NCBI GenBank assembly: GCA_963978545.1
Contig: OZ021732.1
Span: 50,201,214 to 50,265,213 of the forward strand
Direction: 5' to 3'
Length of the DNA: 64,000 nt
Origin: Linyphia triangularis
Lineage: Eukaryota; Arthropoda; Arachnida; Araneae; Linyphiidae
In this document: positions 21,260-33,909 of the stretch, piece after piece
How the letters are laid out: the number at the start of each line of letters is the position of its first letter
How positions within the stretch are numbered: the stretch's first letter is position 1
Position numbers and translations under genes: made by a program
The notes under the pieces: model-generated
Told to the model about the DNA's origin: nothing
What the model saw: the letters and a program-made list of their open reading frames with translations, nothing else
Database searches by the model: none

Positions 21260-21613
21260 CTATCCAAAAAACTCTCCAACCATTAAATCCACAAAATATT
21301 GTGCTGCTGCCCTTAAAATCTTCCACAGCAAAACACGAAAAGCCAACCGCGCAAAGAAAGATGGTGCCCCTGGGAAGAGACGCCCCTCAGAATCAGTTTC
21401 GTTTATTTGTTGCACCTCCAAGAACTCATTTTCGAAGCGAGGTTGATGCACATCCTGGGATTCAAAGTCGAAGCTTCTTGCAGATCTTGGTGAAAAGAAA
21501 TATTTTTGAAAGTCATACAAGCCAGTTTCTGCTTCCCGAGAATCGGGTATGGCTATTGCTTCCAGTGCGATTATCGAAAAGCACAGGCAAAACAAGCTCA
21601 CTAAACATTTCAT
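21260..21613 (-). CDS. Small secreted prepropeptide, function unknown
   Basis: Single-exon frame of 117 codons. I chose the ATG at 21613 because it begins a textbook signal peptide: Lys2, then a hydrophobic run to about residue 20 (MKCLVSLFCLCFSIIALEAI). In-frame codons further upstream look non-coding. Residues 21-78 are acidic and hydrophilic with one N-glycosylation sequon (Asn71) and end in Ser-Glu-Gly-Arg. Residues 79-117 form a hydrophobic, mildly basic, probably amphipathic helix segment with the terminal residues Phe-Phe-Gly. Signal, acidic propiece ending in an E-x-R-like processing site, then a short helical C-terminus is the layout of many arthropod secreted peptide precursors, including linear antimicrobial and venom peptides. 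That reading is inference; there are no cysteines in the C-terminal part and I recognise no homologue. A TATA-like TTTATAA lies near 21827-21833 (minus) and AATAAA at 20980. Confidence 0.5.
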   Translation of the reverse strand: MKCLVSLFCLCFSIIALEAIAIPDSREAETGLYDFQKYFFSPRSARSFDFESQDVHQPRFENEFLEVQQINETDSEGRLFPGAPSFFARLAFRVLLWKILRAAAQYFVDLMVGEFFG

Positions 21614-22408
21614 TTTAACTTGTTTTCGTAATAATTCATACGATGAGATGCCCAAGTGTTCGATTCGGAGCTGCAGTTGACATTCCACAGTCGAACATTT
21701 CAGTTCTGATCGTCTACCCACTACTTCGAAACTGAGTAAGTTTGTTAATTTGCTTTTGGGAGGCAGCTGCAATAACCGGTACATCTTCCACAATAACCGA
21801 AACCAATCTCGCAGCTTCTCTATGGGTTATAAATGTTATGTGAGACGGTCCACGCTGACCTGAAAATATGATATCACACTGGACTAAAAGAAAACCCAAC
21901 CAGAAAAAAGTGCATCCCTGATCTACCTAGCAGAAATCATAGGTTATAAAGTGCAATCTGTCCCTGCTAAGTGAAGATACCTTTGAAAAATGTGTGGTGA
22001 TTTTTTCGATTGCCAAAAAATGGTTTTTACGATTTTGATCAAAAACGTTCTAATAGCGTTTTTTTTTTTTTTGGTGTTCTCATCATCACCGAAATTCATT
22101 TGAAATTTCGATGAAAGCTTTAAATCACGAAAAAAGAACGTTTTACAAGTATGAAAACAGTGTTTTCCAACGGCCACCCGTTTATTTTGTGTGTTGCCGG
22201 ATTATTGCTCCGCAAGATGCGTGCTTGTTCCAGTCTTCTTCCACAATGAGCTTTTATTTATGCAAATTTTTTCTTTTTGAAAAAAAAAAATTGTATTATT
22301 TCCTTTTTTTTCCCCCCTTTCTTTTTTCTAAAAATACAAATGTCTTGTTTGGAGTTTCTGTTTAAATCAATTTTACAGCCTTGTTTAGGAATTTACAGAG
22401 TGCATCGA
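21614..22408. other. Non-coding stretch upstream of the secreted-peptide gene
   Basis: Contains the presumed 5' UTR and promoter of the minus-strand gene (to about 21830). Beyond that is AT-rich DNA with short homopolymers. No gene or repeat end was recognised. Confidence 0.4.
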
Positions 22409-23490
22409 TTTTTTTTTTTTTTTTATTTTTTTTTTTTTTTTTTTTTTTTGTTCTTGATTAGACCAGTCCATAACCCAGTCGTAGCACAATGGGATGCAAC
22501 TAAGCCTTTTCTTCATGTTTTGCCGTTGAGTATCGTATTTTTCACATTCGAGGATGAAATATTCAGGGGTTTCCAGTTTATTGCAGCCGACCAAACGGTA
22601 TAGTGGTTAGCATGCTAGCTTCTAGACCGCGAGGTTGCGTGTTCGAGTCCCGTGTTAGACATGGGTGTTTGTAAATGTATGTTGTCTTGTCTAATGACGA
22701 ATGTTTCGGCGCATTGTAGCCCTCGTGTTGTTGACGGCGCCAGATAATCTGAATACAACCAACCAGTTTATTGCAAGAGTTGTACAGGGGAAGTAATAAG
22801 GTTGAAATGGTAAAGAGATGCATTGAGGGTGGTGGACTTAGACGAGCAATTGAACGTCCATAAGCCTGTTGGGGGAGTACTTTTCTAACAAATTAGATGA
22901 TGGGTTGATCCAGGGAAATCTTTTGGAATAAATATTTTGGTTTCTGTTTTGAATTTGTGCAAGTGCATTTTTCCGTTTTATTTCTTTAATGATATCTTCC
23001 GGGGAGATGAGTGAACAAATAAAGTCTTTTGAGGTCGCTTGTCGTGCTGTTTGGTCTGCGAATTCCTTTTCAGGAATTTCGATATGAGTTGGAACCCAAA
23101 CTAGCTCACATTTGTCTATTGTTGAGGATAAATTATAGAAGGAATTTAAAAGGAGTAGGCTGACTTTGGGTGATTTAAGTTTAAGATGTTGAAAGGCGAG
23201 AACGTTTGATTTGCTGTCTGTGAGGATAATTTTTTTTTTTTTTTTGCTTTATCTTTAAAAAATTTCAGGGCAAGGTCAATTGCCAAAGCTTCAGCGGTGT
23301 ATATAGAGTTGAGGTTTGGTATTCTTCCCGAAGCGGTGATTTTTGTGTTGAGGTTAGCCGCTGCGATAGCAGTTGAGTCGGAGGTAAAAGATGCTTCTGT
23401 AGAAACGATCAAAAATTCACCCCAGTGATCCTTTTTATGTGCTTCGAAGAGGGCGCGAACAGCTACCCGTTTTTCAATCAAATTTTCAGG
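22409..23490 (-). pseudogene. LINE 3' fragment: RNase H and C-terminus, with poly(A)
   Basis: The minus-strand frame at 23481-23146 carries RNase H-like sequence (IPNLNSIYTAEALAIDLALKF, matching the family's TAEL-AI--AL). A second frame near 23130-23040 reads LVWVPTHIEIPEKEFADQTA, corresponding to WVPSH-GI-GNE-AD. The C-terminal ETPEYFILECEKYDTQRQNM (near 22560-22500) matches the CCHC-like end of I-type LINEs. The frame is broken, interrupted by a SINE, and followed by a long T run on plus (22409-22449) that is the LINE's poly(A) tail. The family is distinct from the intact LINE at 14468-18073, which ends in TATGAC units. Confidence 0.7.
22586..22764 (+). mobile_element. tRNA-derived SINE, copy 10 (plus strand)
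   Basis: The only copy with the tRNA-like head on the plus strand: it starts GCCGACCAAACGG, has the A box in TATAGTGGTTAGC and the B box GTTCGAGTCCCG at about 22643, and ends ACAACCAACC. It is flanked by the 11-bp target duplication AGTTTATTGCA (22575-22585 and 22765-22775). It sits inside the LINE fragment. Confidence 0.92.
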
Positions 23491-25805
23491 CTACGTGAAT
23501 CAAAATAAATCAAAAGATGCATGCATATCTCTAACCTATCTTAATTTTTAAACCTTTATATTAACTTTGACCCTGTTTGTTTGTGGCGTGAGAAATCGTC
23601 ATAGTGGTTAATGATCCACTTGTAATCATCCAATCGAGTTGAAACTTGGCGAGTAGACCTCGTTGTTGATTATAATGTACTCTATCAAGTTTTTTTGTGT
23701 GTGTGTGTGTGCATGCGCGTGTGTGAAGGGGGGGGGGGGGAGAAAGATAACCGTCATAATACGGAATGTATGTTTTATTCGTAGTAGTCAAACACTGAAA
23801 ACTTGAACCGAGTTCAAATTCCCTTAACTGACTTGCAATTGCACAATAAAAGTTGGTAATGCATGTAAAATTTTTTTAGTAAAACTTTGTTTTTGTTAGT
23901 TTTTACTATTCAAATAAAAAATAAAATATTAGCTTTAGCACTACCCTGTTGTACTAAACCTGCACAAAGACTCTATTTTCTCGGATTCAATTTTCCCATC
24001 CAAAACTAGAAGCGAACTACTATTTGAGTAACCAAGCTTGCCTACTTGGCGAGGTTTGTAATAATTACCATCAAAAATATTGTCAAAATATCCAAGTTTC
24101 CCATTTGTTAACATAGGGAAATGAAAGTATTGTGCTTGGTTTTAAAAAGATCGATATTTTTTTTTAAATTAAGTGAAAGTATGGAAAAGCAAACGCTAAA
24201 AAGTTACTCCGAACCTTTTTTGATTCCTATGAAAAGAGTTTATTTGCTGAAGAAAATTAAGCCATTTTTTTTTTTACCCTCTCTTTTTAACAAATTGTTT
24301 AGAGAGAAGTTCCGTTTTTTGTAAAAGTTAAATTTTGTTTAATTTCAAAAATGGAGTTAATTCTATCTTAGTATTAATGGGAATGGACCCCAGGCCCCCT
24401 TTTAAAGCTGACGTTTTCTCTCTGCATGGGGTTTATAAAAATTATAATACTGTCACTTTTAAAATAATTCAGCCATGGAAATTACACTACTTTTTTATAA
24501 TTCCTTGCATTATTTATTTTTACAGGGGATATGCAATACAAATGCAATTTTTTCTACATTTTGGACGAAGTATGTTTTGATCAATCTATACACGTAGGAG
24601 TATGTTCAATTACTCGTTGTAACATTCTAGGTTAAAGTGAAGACTTACAGTTTCAGCTGGGGCGATATATTTGATCCAATTACCTCAACACCTGCCTTTG
24701 AGGTGCGTACCAGACGATTAAAGTGACAAGAAATAACAAAAACAGGCATTCATCTTTTTATCTGGGCATTGCGGTTTTTACCCTCGTATGATTCAAATTA
24801 TAGACAATATAATTCGAATAATATTTTCTAAGTAACATCTTCTTGAGATCTTTATATAATTTTAGTATTTACTAATATTTTTTCAAAAAGTTTTTAAAAA
24901 GTTATACATTAAATTATAAACACAAATAAAATTATAAAAACAAAAAAATTAGTTGATTTCACTTTAAAAATAAATTGATCTTGATATTTAGTTTTCATCG
25001 TAGTGAAAAATTTGCTTATATAACATTCTTATACAAAATTACAAAGAACTTGAAACTTTCTGGGCATTTACTTCCTTTAACTACATAAGATTTTTGTGCT
25101 TTGGTTACAAATTGTGACATTGCACTATGGTTTCTGGAGTCTGATTTTTGGCCAAGAGTACATTTTTTAACTTTTAAAAACAAATTTTTAATCTTGTTAT
25201 TCCAAAAAAAAAAGAACATTCCAAATTACAAAGTTCCAAAAATATTTTTAACTGTTATTTTCATTGTTCAATATCGTCTGGTTTAAAACCTGTTGGCGGT
25301 TTTCCATTTTATATTTTTTTCATGAATTTTCTCGAATTTTAATGTTGAATAATTCAATATTTTTTCTTGAAATTAACTGTTCTACATAGAGAAAGATTTG
25401 TATTTTTATTTTATATCAAATGGGTATCATAAGTTTGATGGAAATATTGAAAAAATAAGAATATTCAAGGTATGATTTTTTTAAATTTTTTTTTTTAATT
25501 TTTTTTATTTTTACATCTTATAATTTAAAGTGACTTTTAAAAAAATTCTTCAGTTTTCCATAACAAATTTTCACGTTTATGTTCCTGGTTATTTCAAGAT
25601 AAAATTTACCTACAAATGCCTGAAATTATTTGAAAAAATTATTGTTATTCATTTGTGTACATTCAAAATCAGAGACCCCTTTTAGTTGTGGCTGAAAGAA
25701 TGTTCTGTTGTTAATAATTTCAACCCAGCTTTTAATCACTCATGCAAAACTGTTACGGAAATTATAGATTTTTTAGTTAAAATAATCTACAATCATAAAA
25801 CAAAG
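23491..25805. other. AT-rich non-coding DNA
   Basis: No supported gene. It holds a (GT)n tract with a GCATGCGC interruption at about 23695-23726 followed by a G run (about 23728-23740). The remainder is AT-rich with short open frames of no recognisable composition. Confidence 0.45.
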
Positions 25806-26360
25806 AGTCTGTGTGTATGTGGGTCTATCCTTGAGTTTTTTGGTTGTTTTCAGATTATCTGGCGCCGTCCGTAACACGAGGGCTATAATGCGCCGAAACA
25901 TTCGTCATTTGACAAACCAACATACATTTACAAACACCCATGCCTTACACAGGACTCGAACCCGCAACTTCGCGGTCTAGAAGCTAGCAAGCTAACCACT
26001 ATACCGTTTGGTCGGCGGTCTATTCTTGAGACTTTATAGAAAGTGACTTCTAATATCATAGATTTTGAAATTTTAAACGCAAGTAGTAATGGGCTTTTAA
26101 TTATGCTTTTGACAAAAAGAATGTTACAATTTTAATTGGTTTTTGAAACTAATTTTAAAATTTTGTAACGTATTTTTCATAAAGTGACTACAAGATGTTA
26201 AAATTTTAAAGAGTTTTTAATTTTTTTTTTTTTTTTTTTTTAAGTTTGTTTACAAAGCTATTTAAAATAGGCTTAGATCTCTGAAACTTTCAACATAAGT
26301 AGTTTTTGGCCTTCTAATTGGATTTTTGACAAACAGAATCTTAAAATTTTCATTCAAAAT
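25806..26360. repeat. Helitron-like tandem-repeat block (split by a SINE)
   Basis: Diverged units with the words CTGAAATTTTCAACATAAGTAG, TTTTGGCCTTCTAATTGGA (each in part) and TTTTTGACAAACAGAAT, the same unit that recurs about six times at 50240-51070 inside the Helitron. It is preceded by GTCTGTGTGTATGTGGGTC, comparable to GTCTGTCTGTCTGTGGCTC at 50192. Probably a fragment of the same Helitron family; no ends or helicase remain here. Confidence 0.55.
25836..26016 (-). mobile_element. tRNA-derived SINE, copy 11
   Basis: Family member flanked by a 14-bp target duplication with one mismatch (GGTCTATCCTTGAG at 25822-25835, GGTCTATTCTTGAG at 26017-26030). It was inserted in the Helitron-like repeat block. 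Confidence 0.88.
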
Positions 26361-27968
26361 GGCCCTTTGAGAAGACAACAACGAGGTTTACTCTTGTATG
26401 GATTTCATAGATACACGAGTCTACTTCGAAAACTCTTTAAAATAAATGCATTTTATGCCATATTTTCACACTTCCGTATATTCAAAGTTTTGAACACTAA
26501 CACACCTAGAGGTTACTCGCGTCGACAAAGTATCTTTTAACATTTAAATACATGAAAAAATGTACGTAATACAAAAATAATAGCAAGTAAATTTGCTACA
26601 AATAATACTTGTTTCTTAGAAGTGTGAGTGAAATAGCTCTGAACTTTTTATCTATCTTTTATATATAAAAAAAAAAAATCCTTTGAAAATGTAGGACAGC
26701 TACCGAAATACGAAAAGATAGAAGTCATTACACTGTTGCATTGATGCGACAAATGTTGTGGAGAGTCGCGCATCTGCCGCAGCCAGTTTTCATGCATTAA
26801 ATGATATAATAAAATAATTCTTTTTCGAAGATGTTATTGCACATGTGGAATGGATAGAATCTTCTGTTAGTCACATGTTCAGGATATGACATGATTGGGT
26901 TTGGAATCTAATATAATATTTCGTTTGGAATGTACTGCATGTAAAAAAAAAAAAAAAAAAAAATCTCATTGTCGTATTGCATTTTGCAGTTCTTTTTTAA
27001 ATGTTTTATAATGGAGAATTGAAGAAATATGTCCGATGGAATTTCACGTAAATCATATAAACTGAACTCCGTGTTTCGAGTAGTAGCATCCAACATTTTG
27101 TGCTTTGTCTCTTTGTCTTCAGTTACAGTCTGGAAGTGTATAAACTTAATAGAAGCATTATAAATCTATATTAATGTACAGGATCGTGATGATCACTCTT
27201 CCAAAGCTATTCCACCAATTTTTATGTTGAAAATATCATTTGAAAGGGCTTTTACTATAGATGTAAAAATCGAGCATAAAGTGCCAAAAAGTAATTTATT
27301 AAGTTATATAACTTGAATTTTTTTATTTAGTGTTCTATCGAACCCTTTTTCGTTTTTCGATAATCTGAATGTTTTGACACCTAATACGATTTGTGTGGTT
27401 TACTCTTTTCGTTCCTGACCTTAACTTTTTTGATGCTAATATTACCTACTCATTTTTTTTTTTAATTGATTGAGGTAATTCTTTTGAAAGGTTGAGTCTT
27501 TTGCAGTTCAACCTTCGAATGCAGGTTTTTATTTTCGTCAGCACTATCAACGTTACTAGCGAATACATGAAATTAATAAAATAAATGAATTATCTTCTGA
27601 GACACTTACAGAGACCATTTTCAACCTCATATATTATTTGGACATTTTATGTGTAGATTAAGGTTTTGTTTTAAAGAAATTGCCGCTGGATATATTTTTG
27701 GCCAAATTCTTATTTTATATAATTGAGGATACACTTTCAATATTTGAGTCACCGGAACAGAAGATTATATCATATGTTTTATTGTATTTGCATATTGACC
27801 AAGAGGTATGATGTTTTTTTTATCTATAGTTTAGGGGTAAATGAGAAGTGGGTGAAGCTACTAGTAGACTATAATTTTCATAAAAATACCATATTATAAG
27901 GATGTAAATTTTTAGAAAATATTGCCTGTATCAGGAGCAATGCTGAAAAGCGTTGAGAACTTTAATGA
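26361..27968. other. AT-rich non-coding DNA
   Basis: No gene or recognisable repeat ends. It contains A and T homopolymers (for example 26942-26961). Scattered open frames are short and of AT-driven composition. Confidence 0.4.
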
Positions 27969-28030
27969 TGTGTACATATATGTCTCAACTAACACAGCGG
28001 GCTGTCTTAGTTGAGACATATATGTACACA
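27969..28030. repeat. 62-bp near-perfect palindrome
   Basis: Arms 27969-27992 and 28007-28030 are exact inverted copies of 24 bases (TGTGTACATATATGTCTCAA...). The 14-base centre continues the symmetry: after one C/C mismatch, ACAGC pairs with GCTGT around a 2-base GG centre. The whole can form one hairpin of about 29 base pairs. It has no similarity to the other repeats here. It could be a hairpin RNA source, a palindromic junction or a tiny element. Confidence 0.8.
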
Positions 28031-28512
28031 TGTAAGACAGCTTTGCCATCATAGTGATTACTCAATGGTTAAGTACATAAATAACGAAAAAAAAAAGTTA
28101 TATTTTTTCCCAACTTACGGTAATCTGTAATTTCTAGAACTTATGTCATTTAAATAAATATCGTAAAGCAACATACTTTGTTTATTTTTCTGTTTGATAA
28201 TTGCATGAAGAATTGCAAGAATCGGTTGCCTTTTGAATAAATATATTACTAAAAGAACGCACGCGAGTTTTGTTTCCAAGTGATAAAAACAAATACTGCA
28301 ATAGTTTTTACGCGATGAAGAATCGAGAGAGCATTTTAATTTATTACCGATGAATTTTACATCTGACCATAAAACTAAAATGAATTTCTTGTACAAAGGA
28401 GAAATTTTTCGCATTTTTAAGCACAATTTTTAGACATATTGCATTTTTTTTTTAAATTCTATTTTTGTAAAATTATTTCATTTTTCTCTAATCACTTGAA
28501 AGAAAATTTTGT

Positions 28513-28551
<39 letters not shown>

Positions 28552-28776
28552 GATGAACTATCTGTTAACAGAAAAAACACGAATCACGAAATTTCAATGA
28601 ACTTTTCCTTTTTTCATAATAGGGGGGAAAAAAATGGGAAATGTTTCCCAGTATGAAAATTAGTGGGAAATGTTCCTGTGAAAAGTACAAGTAATTTTAT
28701 TTGTCTTTAGCATATAAATGTACATCTGATATCTTTCTGTTATTTAAAAGGCCTTTAACCATCTTTTCCCCCACGC
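28031..28776. other. AT-rich non-coding DNA with T homopolymer
   Basis: Contains a T run of about 36 bases (28515-28550) and no supported gene. A 103-codon minus frame (28115-28426) has no recognisable domain and low-complexity surroundings. Confidence 0.4.
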
Positions 28777-29740
28777 CAGGGCCTGATTTAGAAATTTTTT
28801 TACTGTAGGCCCAACGTTCAGAGAGGGGCCCCCAATATCAAATATTTATTTCCTTACGTCACAATATAACCAGATCAAGCTACATTCGTTAAGACTAATT
28901 TTTTACAATTAAAACTCATAGTTTACTTTCACACGATTTTTTTGTTATAATTAGTATGATCTTGATTTCCTCAAAACTTTTGAATTAATCAAGACCCCCC
29001 CCCCCCCCCCGAACACTGATTTTAAAGCACACTTTCCTGTATTTTAAACTTACATTTTACCAAAGGGTCCACAAATTATATAATAATGAAGATTACTTAA
29101 TTTTATTACAATAATTGTAAATAATACAAAGTAACCTTTCCACTGTTTCCACAATCTCACCAAAAAGGAGGGCCAAAAAAGTCAACGGAAGAGCCTGCAA
29201 ACCAACCAATCACAAAGACTCTTTCATTTCATAATATAAGAAGTTGTATATGGTTGGTGAACAATTGAACATCTCTTCACAAGAGGCGAGGGAAAGAGAA
29301 CAGCGGCGTATAGCCCTCGTCTCCGTGTACATATGAAGAAGTTGTATATGATTGGCTGAACCGGAAAGATTTGCTTAATTAAGTTTTATTAGGTTAACCT
29401 ATCTAACTTAACTCTCTGTGACTATAAAAATATGGAATTTGCAGATGTGCAACTAAAAAAATTTTATTATTTTTGTTCAGTACTTCCCATAAAAAGACCA
29501 TTATATTTAAAATTTTCAGAAAACTTTCAAAATTTGGGGGCCCCCAAAACTATCTGTGACTATAAAAAATATGAAATTTGCAGATGTGCAACTAAAAAAA
29601 TTTTATTATTTTTGTTCAGTACTTCCCATAAAAAGACCATTATATTTAAAATTTTCAGAAAACTTTCAAAATTTGGGGGCCCCCAAATTTGGGGGCCCTT
29701 AGGCCCGGGCCTAGTGGGCCTAATGGTAAATCAGGCCCTG
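28777..29740. mobile_element. Non-autonomous hAT-like element
   Basis: The inverted ends are CAGGGCCTGATTTA (28777-28790) and its complement (29727-29740). They are flanked by CCCCCAC-type 8-bp sequences that match at about 7 of 8 positions. TIRs starting CAGGG and 8-bp duplications are typical of hAT. The interior has a direct duplication of about 130 bp (about 29416-29544 and 29546-29690) containing self-complementary GGGGGCCCCC words. The 110-codon frame there is a by-product of the duplication. There is no transposase. Confidence 0.65.
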
Positions 29741-31929
29741 CCCCCACCATCTATTAGTGTATAATATATGAAAGGACGTCAAAATTTTTAGGAAACTCTT
29801 CGAATGGTATAAACCATAGATATAGTATAAACTAATAAACAGTATAAATGAAAGTAATATAGACGCGAACATTTTACTAAAATTTCATTACTTCAGTATT
29901 GCGCAGAATTTTAAATGGATATGATGCTCTAAAAGAAGATAATTTTTTTTGCATTGTATGTGTTCCATTGTATAATTTAGCGTATTGTGCCTCCACAGTT
30001 AATTAGCGTTAATTTTTTAATGTAATTTATGCATTATGCCCAATATTTAGAGCATTTAATAACTTAGTTTTCTAAATGGATTGACAAATCCATTAAGTTA
30101 CAATTCTCACTTTTTTGCGTTAACCTCTAATGATGATAACTAACGCAAACTTTGAAGAATATAAACTTATTCTTTATATTTTTAAGTTTGATTTTTTTTA
30201 AAACTGAAACAAAAATTTAATTTATATTTTAATGTTAATATTGTTTCATTTTACTTTAGTGTACTTTCTTTGAGAAAGTGATAAATTCTTTGAGAAATTT
30301 TTCAGAAAATATAGGATTTCTCGATTTCTAAAAAAAACAAACATCAAAAGTTGATCCGTAGAATCTGAAAGATAGTTAATTCTGATCAGAAAATATTTAC
30401 ACACTTATATCTGTCTGTGCCTTTTTAAAAGAAAATCGGCTTGTACTGAATTTGGTCTACTAGATATTGAGAGTGATTGTGCAGCAAGTTTACTTTAGCC
30501 AGACAGCTGAGTTTGATCAGCCGAGCTGAAGCTTTCGAAAAGAGAATCGAACTAGGTAGAACAAAAACCATATTTTTTGAAGATAACAAAATACATATCA
30601 AATGGGAATTAAATTAACCTTATTCGGCATTCTTTATCATTCTAGAACTAGGTATTTATTGGCTTAGCTTTTCCCTAACTAATAAACTAATCCCATAAAT
30701 CAACACATTTTACAAACTTCTTGTTTTGTTAGTAGCCTCATGAAACGTGTAAACCAGGCCAAACGGCCCACTTTGATCGATACGGACGACTCTTTATGAA
30801 TGTATTACACGTTTTAAATTGCCTTTTTAAAGTTTCAAACTATATAGAAGCATGAATTGATAAAATGATGAAAGAACAATTATTAAAGCTTTATATAACC
30901 AGTTTTTAGTATTAAAGCTTTTTTTATTTTTTAGTTTTGCACAAAATACTATTTGTCAGTACTAATATAATGTAGTTCTTTGGTTTAAGTTTTTTATTCA
31001 GCAAAGCAACATTCCGAAAACTTTAGGGTAAATTAAGTTCATCAGAAAATTATTCACAAAATGTTTTCGATATAAGGCTAACAAAACAATGGATATTTAA
31101 TTTTAGTTTAAATTTACAGATAAAAATAGCATAAAAAATCATTCACTTGTTCAAAAGTTGTAATTCTCGGACGAATAATGATTTCATATTGCGAGAATTA
31201 ATATGTTAAATTGATGTCAGCCAATTTTTATTTAAAAATTTACCGCATACGTCATTCCATTTTAGAACTCACTATATAGATTCAAAGAATCATTGCAGCT
31301 TTAAAAGAAGATAATAGTTTTGTGGAAATTGCAAACATTGGTTCAAAACACGAAATTAAATTTAAATAATGTATTGGCGGTAAACGTGTCGTGATCTTAT
31401 ACTTTTGGCTTTAGTTTAACGAGCTATCCAGCAGAGTTTACTTAACTGCTACGATAGGAACGTTTGATTATTCCTGCTAAATCAGATTTCCAACGGAAAT
31501 TCTTCTGCACACCTGGAACCTCAGTAAACGTTTGAGTATAAAATCTACCTTTCTAAGAAAATGTCATGCAGAGGCAAGGGTACACGTCATACTCAATGAT
31601 GTGGAGTAAAATGACTCATGTATGAAGCATTTTCATTCGTGTTTAAACTAGCTATTGTGCAATTTAGACAGAGTAGCAAATGTAGTGTAAGTCGCTTATC
31701 ACTGCACAAATATTGTGGCATGTTAGTAATCAACAGACTTTAACACATTAATACCAAGGAATTCTTTTTTGTGTCTCGAAGATTGAGAGATAACTCTATT
31801 AATGGGTAAAACATATTTCTTTTTACTTTCAATTACCCATATGTATACATAGGGTAATAAAAGTATAGTATTAGGTTTTTTTTTGTGGTTTTTTTTTAAC
31901 GTTTTGGAACATCCTGATTTCAAAAATGT
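29741..31929. other. AT-rich non-coding DNA
   Basis: I see no gene, repeat end or structured motif that I can support in this stretch. Confidence 0.4.
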
Positions 31930-32530
31930 GGTCTAGAAAAAATGTATATCTATATGTGTATCTGTGGTCAGCATAACTCTCGAACAAATTGACCTACAAT
32001 GTTAAAATTTGGCGTGCGGGAAGTTGGTGGCCATTAAGGATTTCGTCAAAATCGCTCATTCGCATAAGGTAGCTGCCATTGAAAAATTAATGTTTTTCAA
32101 AAGGTTTTTTTGATCAAAATTGCTGTGGTAATGCCTCTTAAGGTGTTCTAAAGATCCCCTCCTCCGAAATTTCCGTAGAAATGCATTAATGCCGTAAAAA
32201 GTTAAAAAACGAATGCCTTCAACACAGAGTCCTCTTTGCTTGAATATAGCTCATAAACGTCCTTTTTTCTCCTCTTCTCAGTTTCACTTATAAGAAAAGA
32301 TAATATAAGAATTATCGAAAAGTATATCGCCAAAGGCACCATTTTGGCGAAGTTTTTTTTTTTTTTTTAGACCTGTATAAGGATTACTGCAAAAAATATC
32401 GCCAAACTGTCCATTTTTTCTAAGCGAATGATGGAAATATGAAAACTTTAAATGACAAAAATTCACATCAGTTATATAGTATGATTGAAAGTTGGGTGAT
32501 GTTCCACACCCCTAGTTGTTTCTCGAATGG
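31930..32530 (+). repeat. Dispersed repeat family X, copy 1
   Basis: Shares ordered blocks with 49030-49580: GTCAGCATA-CTC, AATTTGG-GTGCGGG, ATGCCTCTTAAGGTGTT, TTTCCGTAGAAAT, then ATATCGCCAAACT-TCCATTTT. It also shares blocks, in reverse orientation, with 56560-56930 (GTGTGGAACATC, ATTTTTGGCAATAATTTTTA). Interior lengths vary. The superfamily is unknown and no terminal repeats were identified. Confidence 0.55.
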
Positions 32531-33898
32531 GGGAAAGGGAGAGGATTGTATTACTGGGGGAAATTGTGTTTTTAAGGGCAAGCTTGGGGAGGATAGTGGC
32601 ACATTTTTCCACTTCTTTTTACAAGTCAGTTAACACATTTCAAACTGTTAGAGAAACTGAAAAGCACTTGAATAAGACTTCAAAAAACATTAACGATTAC
32701 ATACAACTATTGGAAAGGCACCAAAATTTGCTGGAACTTAATACCTAAATTTGACATTTTAAAGGGATTAAAAACTAAAACTAATAAGTAGTAATAAATA
32801 ATAAAGTATTAAGTACCTTTTCATTATTTTTATTTTTTTAAATGATTTCTTCTATTACTAATTCTTTTAACTGACTTTTTCAAACTTCAATAGGCATGGT
32901 GTACTGTACTTCTGTTAAGAGCACAAGCTCTTAAATTCTTTTATTCTATTTATAGTTTAGTCAGAAAATAAGACACATTTTTTTAATTACAACAAAAGTT
33001 TTGATTTAATATTCATGGAAAAAAATAATCTAAAAAAAATATATATATATAAAAAAAAAAATAGTACAGAAGATTGAATAAAATAACCTGTATTACATCA
33101 CTTAGCAGTGGACCTTACTAGCTTTAACAGCGGAAAATGTTTTTATTAGTTTACATTTTGACCATATTATCATATTATTTTTTAAAAATATTTTTCTTAT
33201 TTCTGCTCCCTTCTTAAAATCACATGTGTGCGATCGCATAAGCCTTAGGCCGGCCCTGATTAATAGGATGATCCAACAAATTTCTATCTCTCCGTTTCCT
33301 TCTAGAATAAAGGATATGTAATAACCGTAACCTTCTTTTATCCATATTTCAATTTTACACTTATATTGTAAAGTAAAACTTAAAAAATAACTCAATACTT
33401 TTAATCAACGCTTATCCAGATACTGCATTCATTGGGTGAAAATAATAACCAAATTCTTCGAAGATGCGGGCGAAACTTCCTCAGTTATGGGCTCGTGTGA
33501 AAAGGCACGCGTTTGCGAGCCCGTGTCAGCACTCGCATCCGCAACCGTGTGAAAGAGACCTTAGCGAGCGAGGAGAGTCTTGTTCAGAAGCTTTTTAAAT
33601 ATCCCACATACTCGCTTCGAAATATTCATTTCTTTTTAAATGTTAGCCAAGAAACTAGATTTTGTTGTTCTCGACAATTTTTCGAATTCGAAAACACCTG
33701 ACACTTTAAAAGTTTATTTTTATGTACTTTGAACATAGAATAAAAAACATTCTCATTTAGACAAATTTTAAACATTCCACACTCACTTCGAAATTTCCAA
33801 TTTTTAAATTTGTTTTATCTGAAACTTAAACATTTAGATTATTCACCATACTATTAATAGAAATTTACAATTAATTGTATATTAAATTAAATTATACA
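32531..33898. other. Non-coding stretch before the Helitron
   Basis: AT-rich, with an isolated transposon-like end CTTAGGCCGGCCCTGATTA near 33245-33263 and a short CpG-containing block at about 33460-33590. No supported gene. Confidence 0.4.
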
Positions 33899-33909
33899 TC
33901 TTAATATAT

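Noticed and set aside
22385..22594. Lys-rich small protein gene
   Set aside because: The Lys run is the translated poly(A) tail of a LINE fragment and the start lies in a SINE.
29432..29764. 110-codon frame with an internal repeat
   Set aside because: The repeat is the direct duplication in a non-autonomous hAT-like element, and the frame crosses the element's end.
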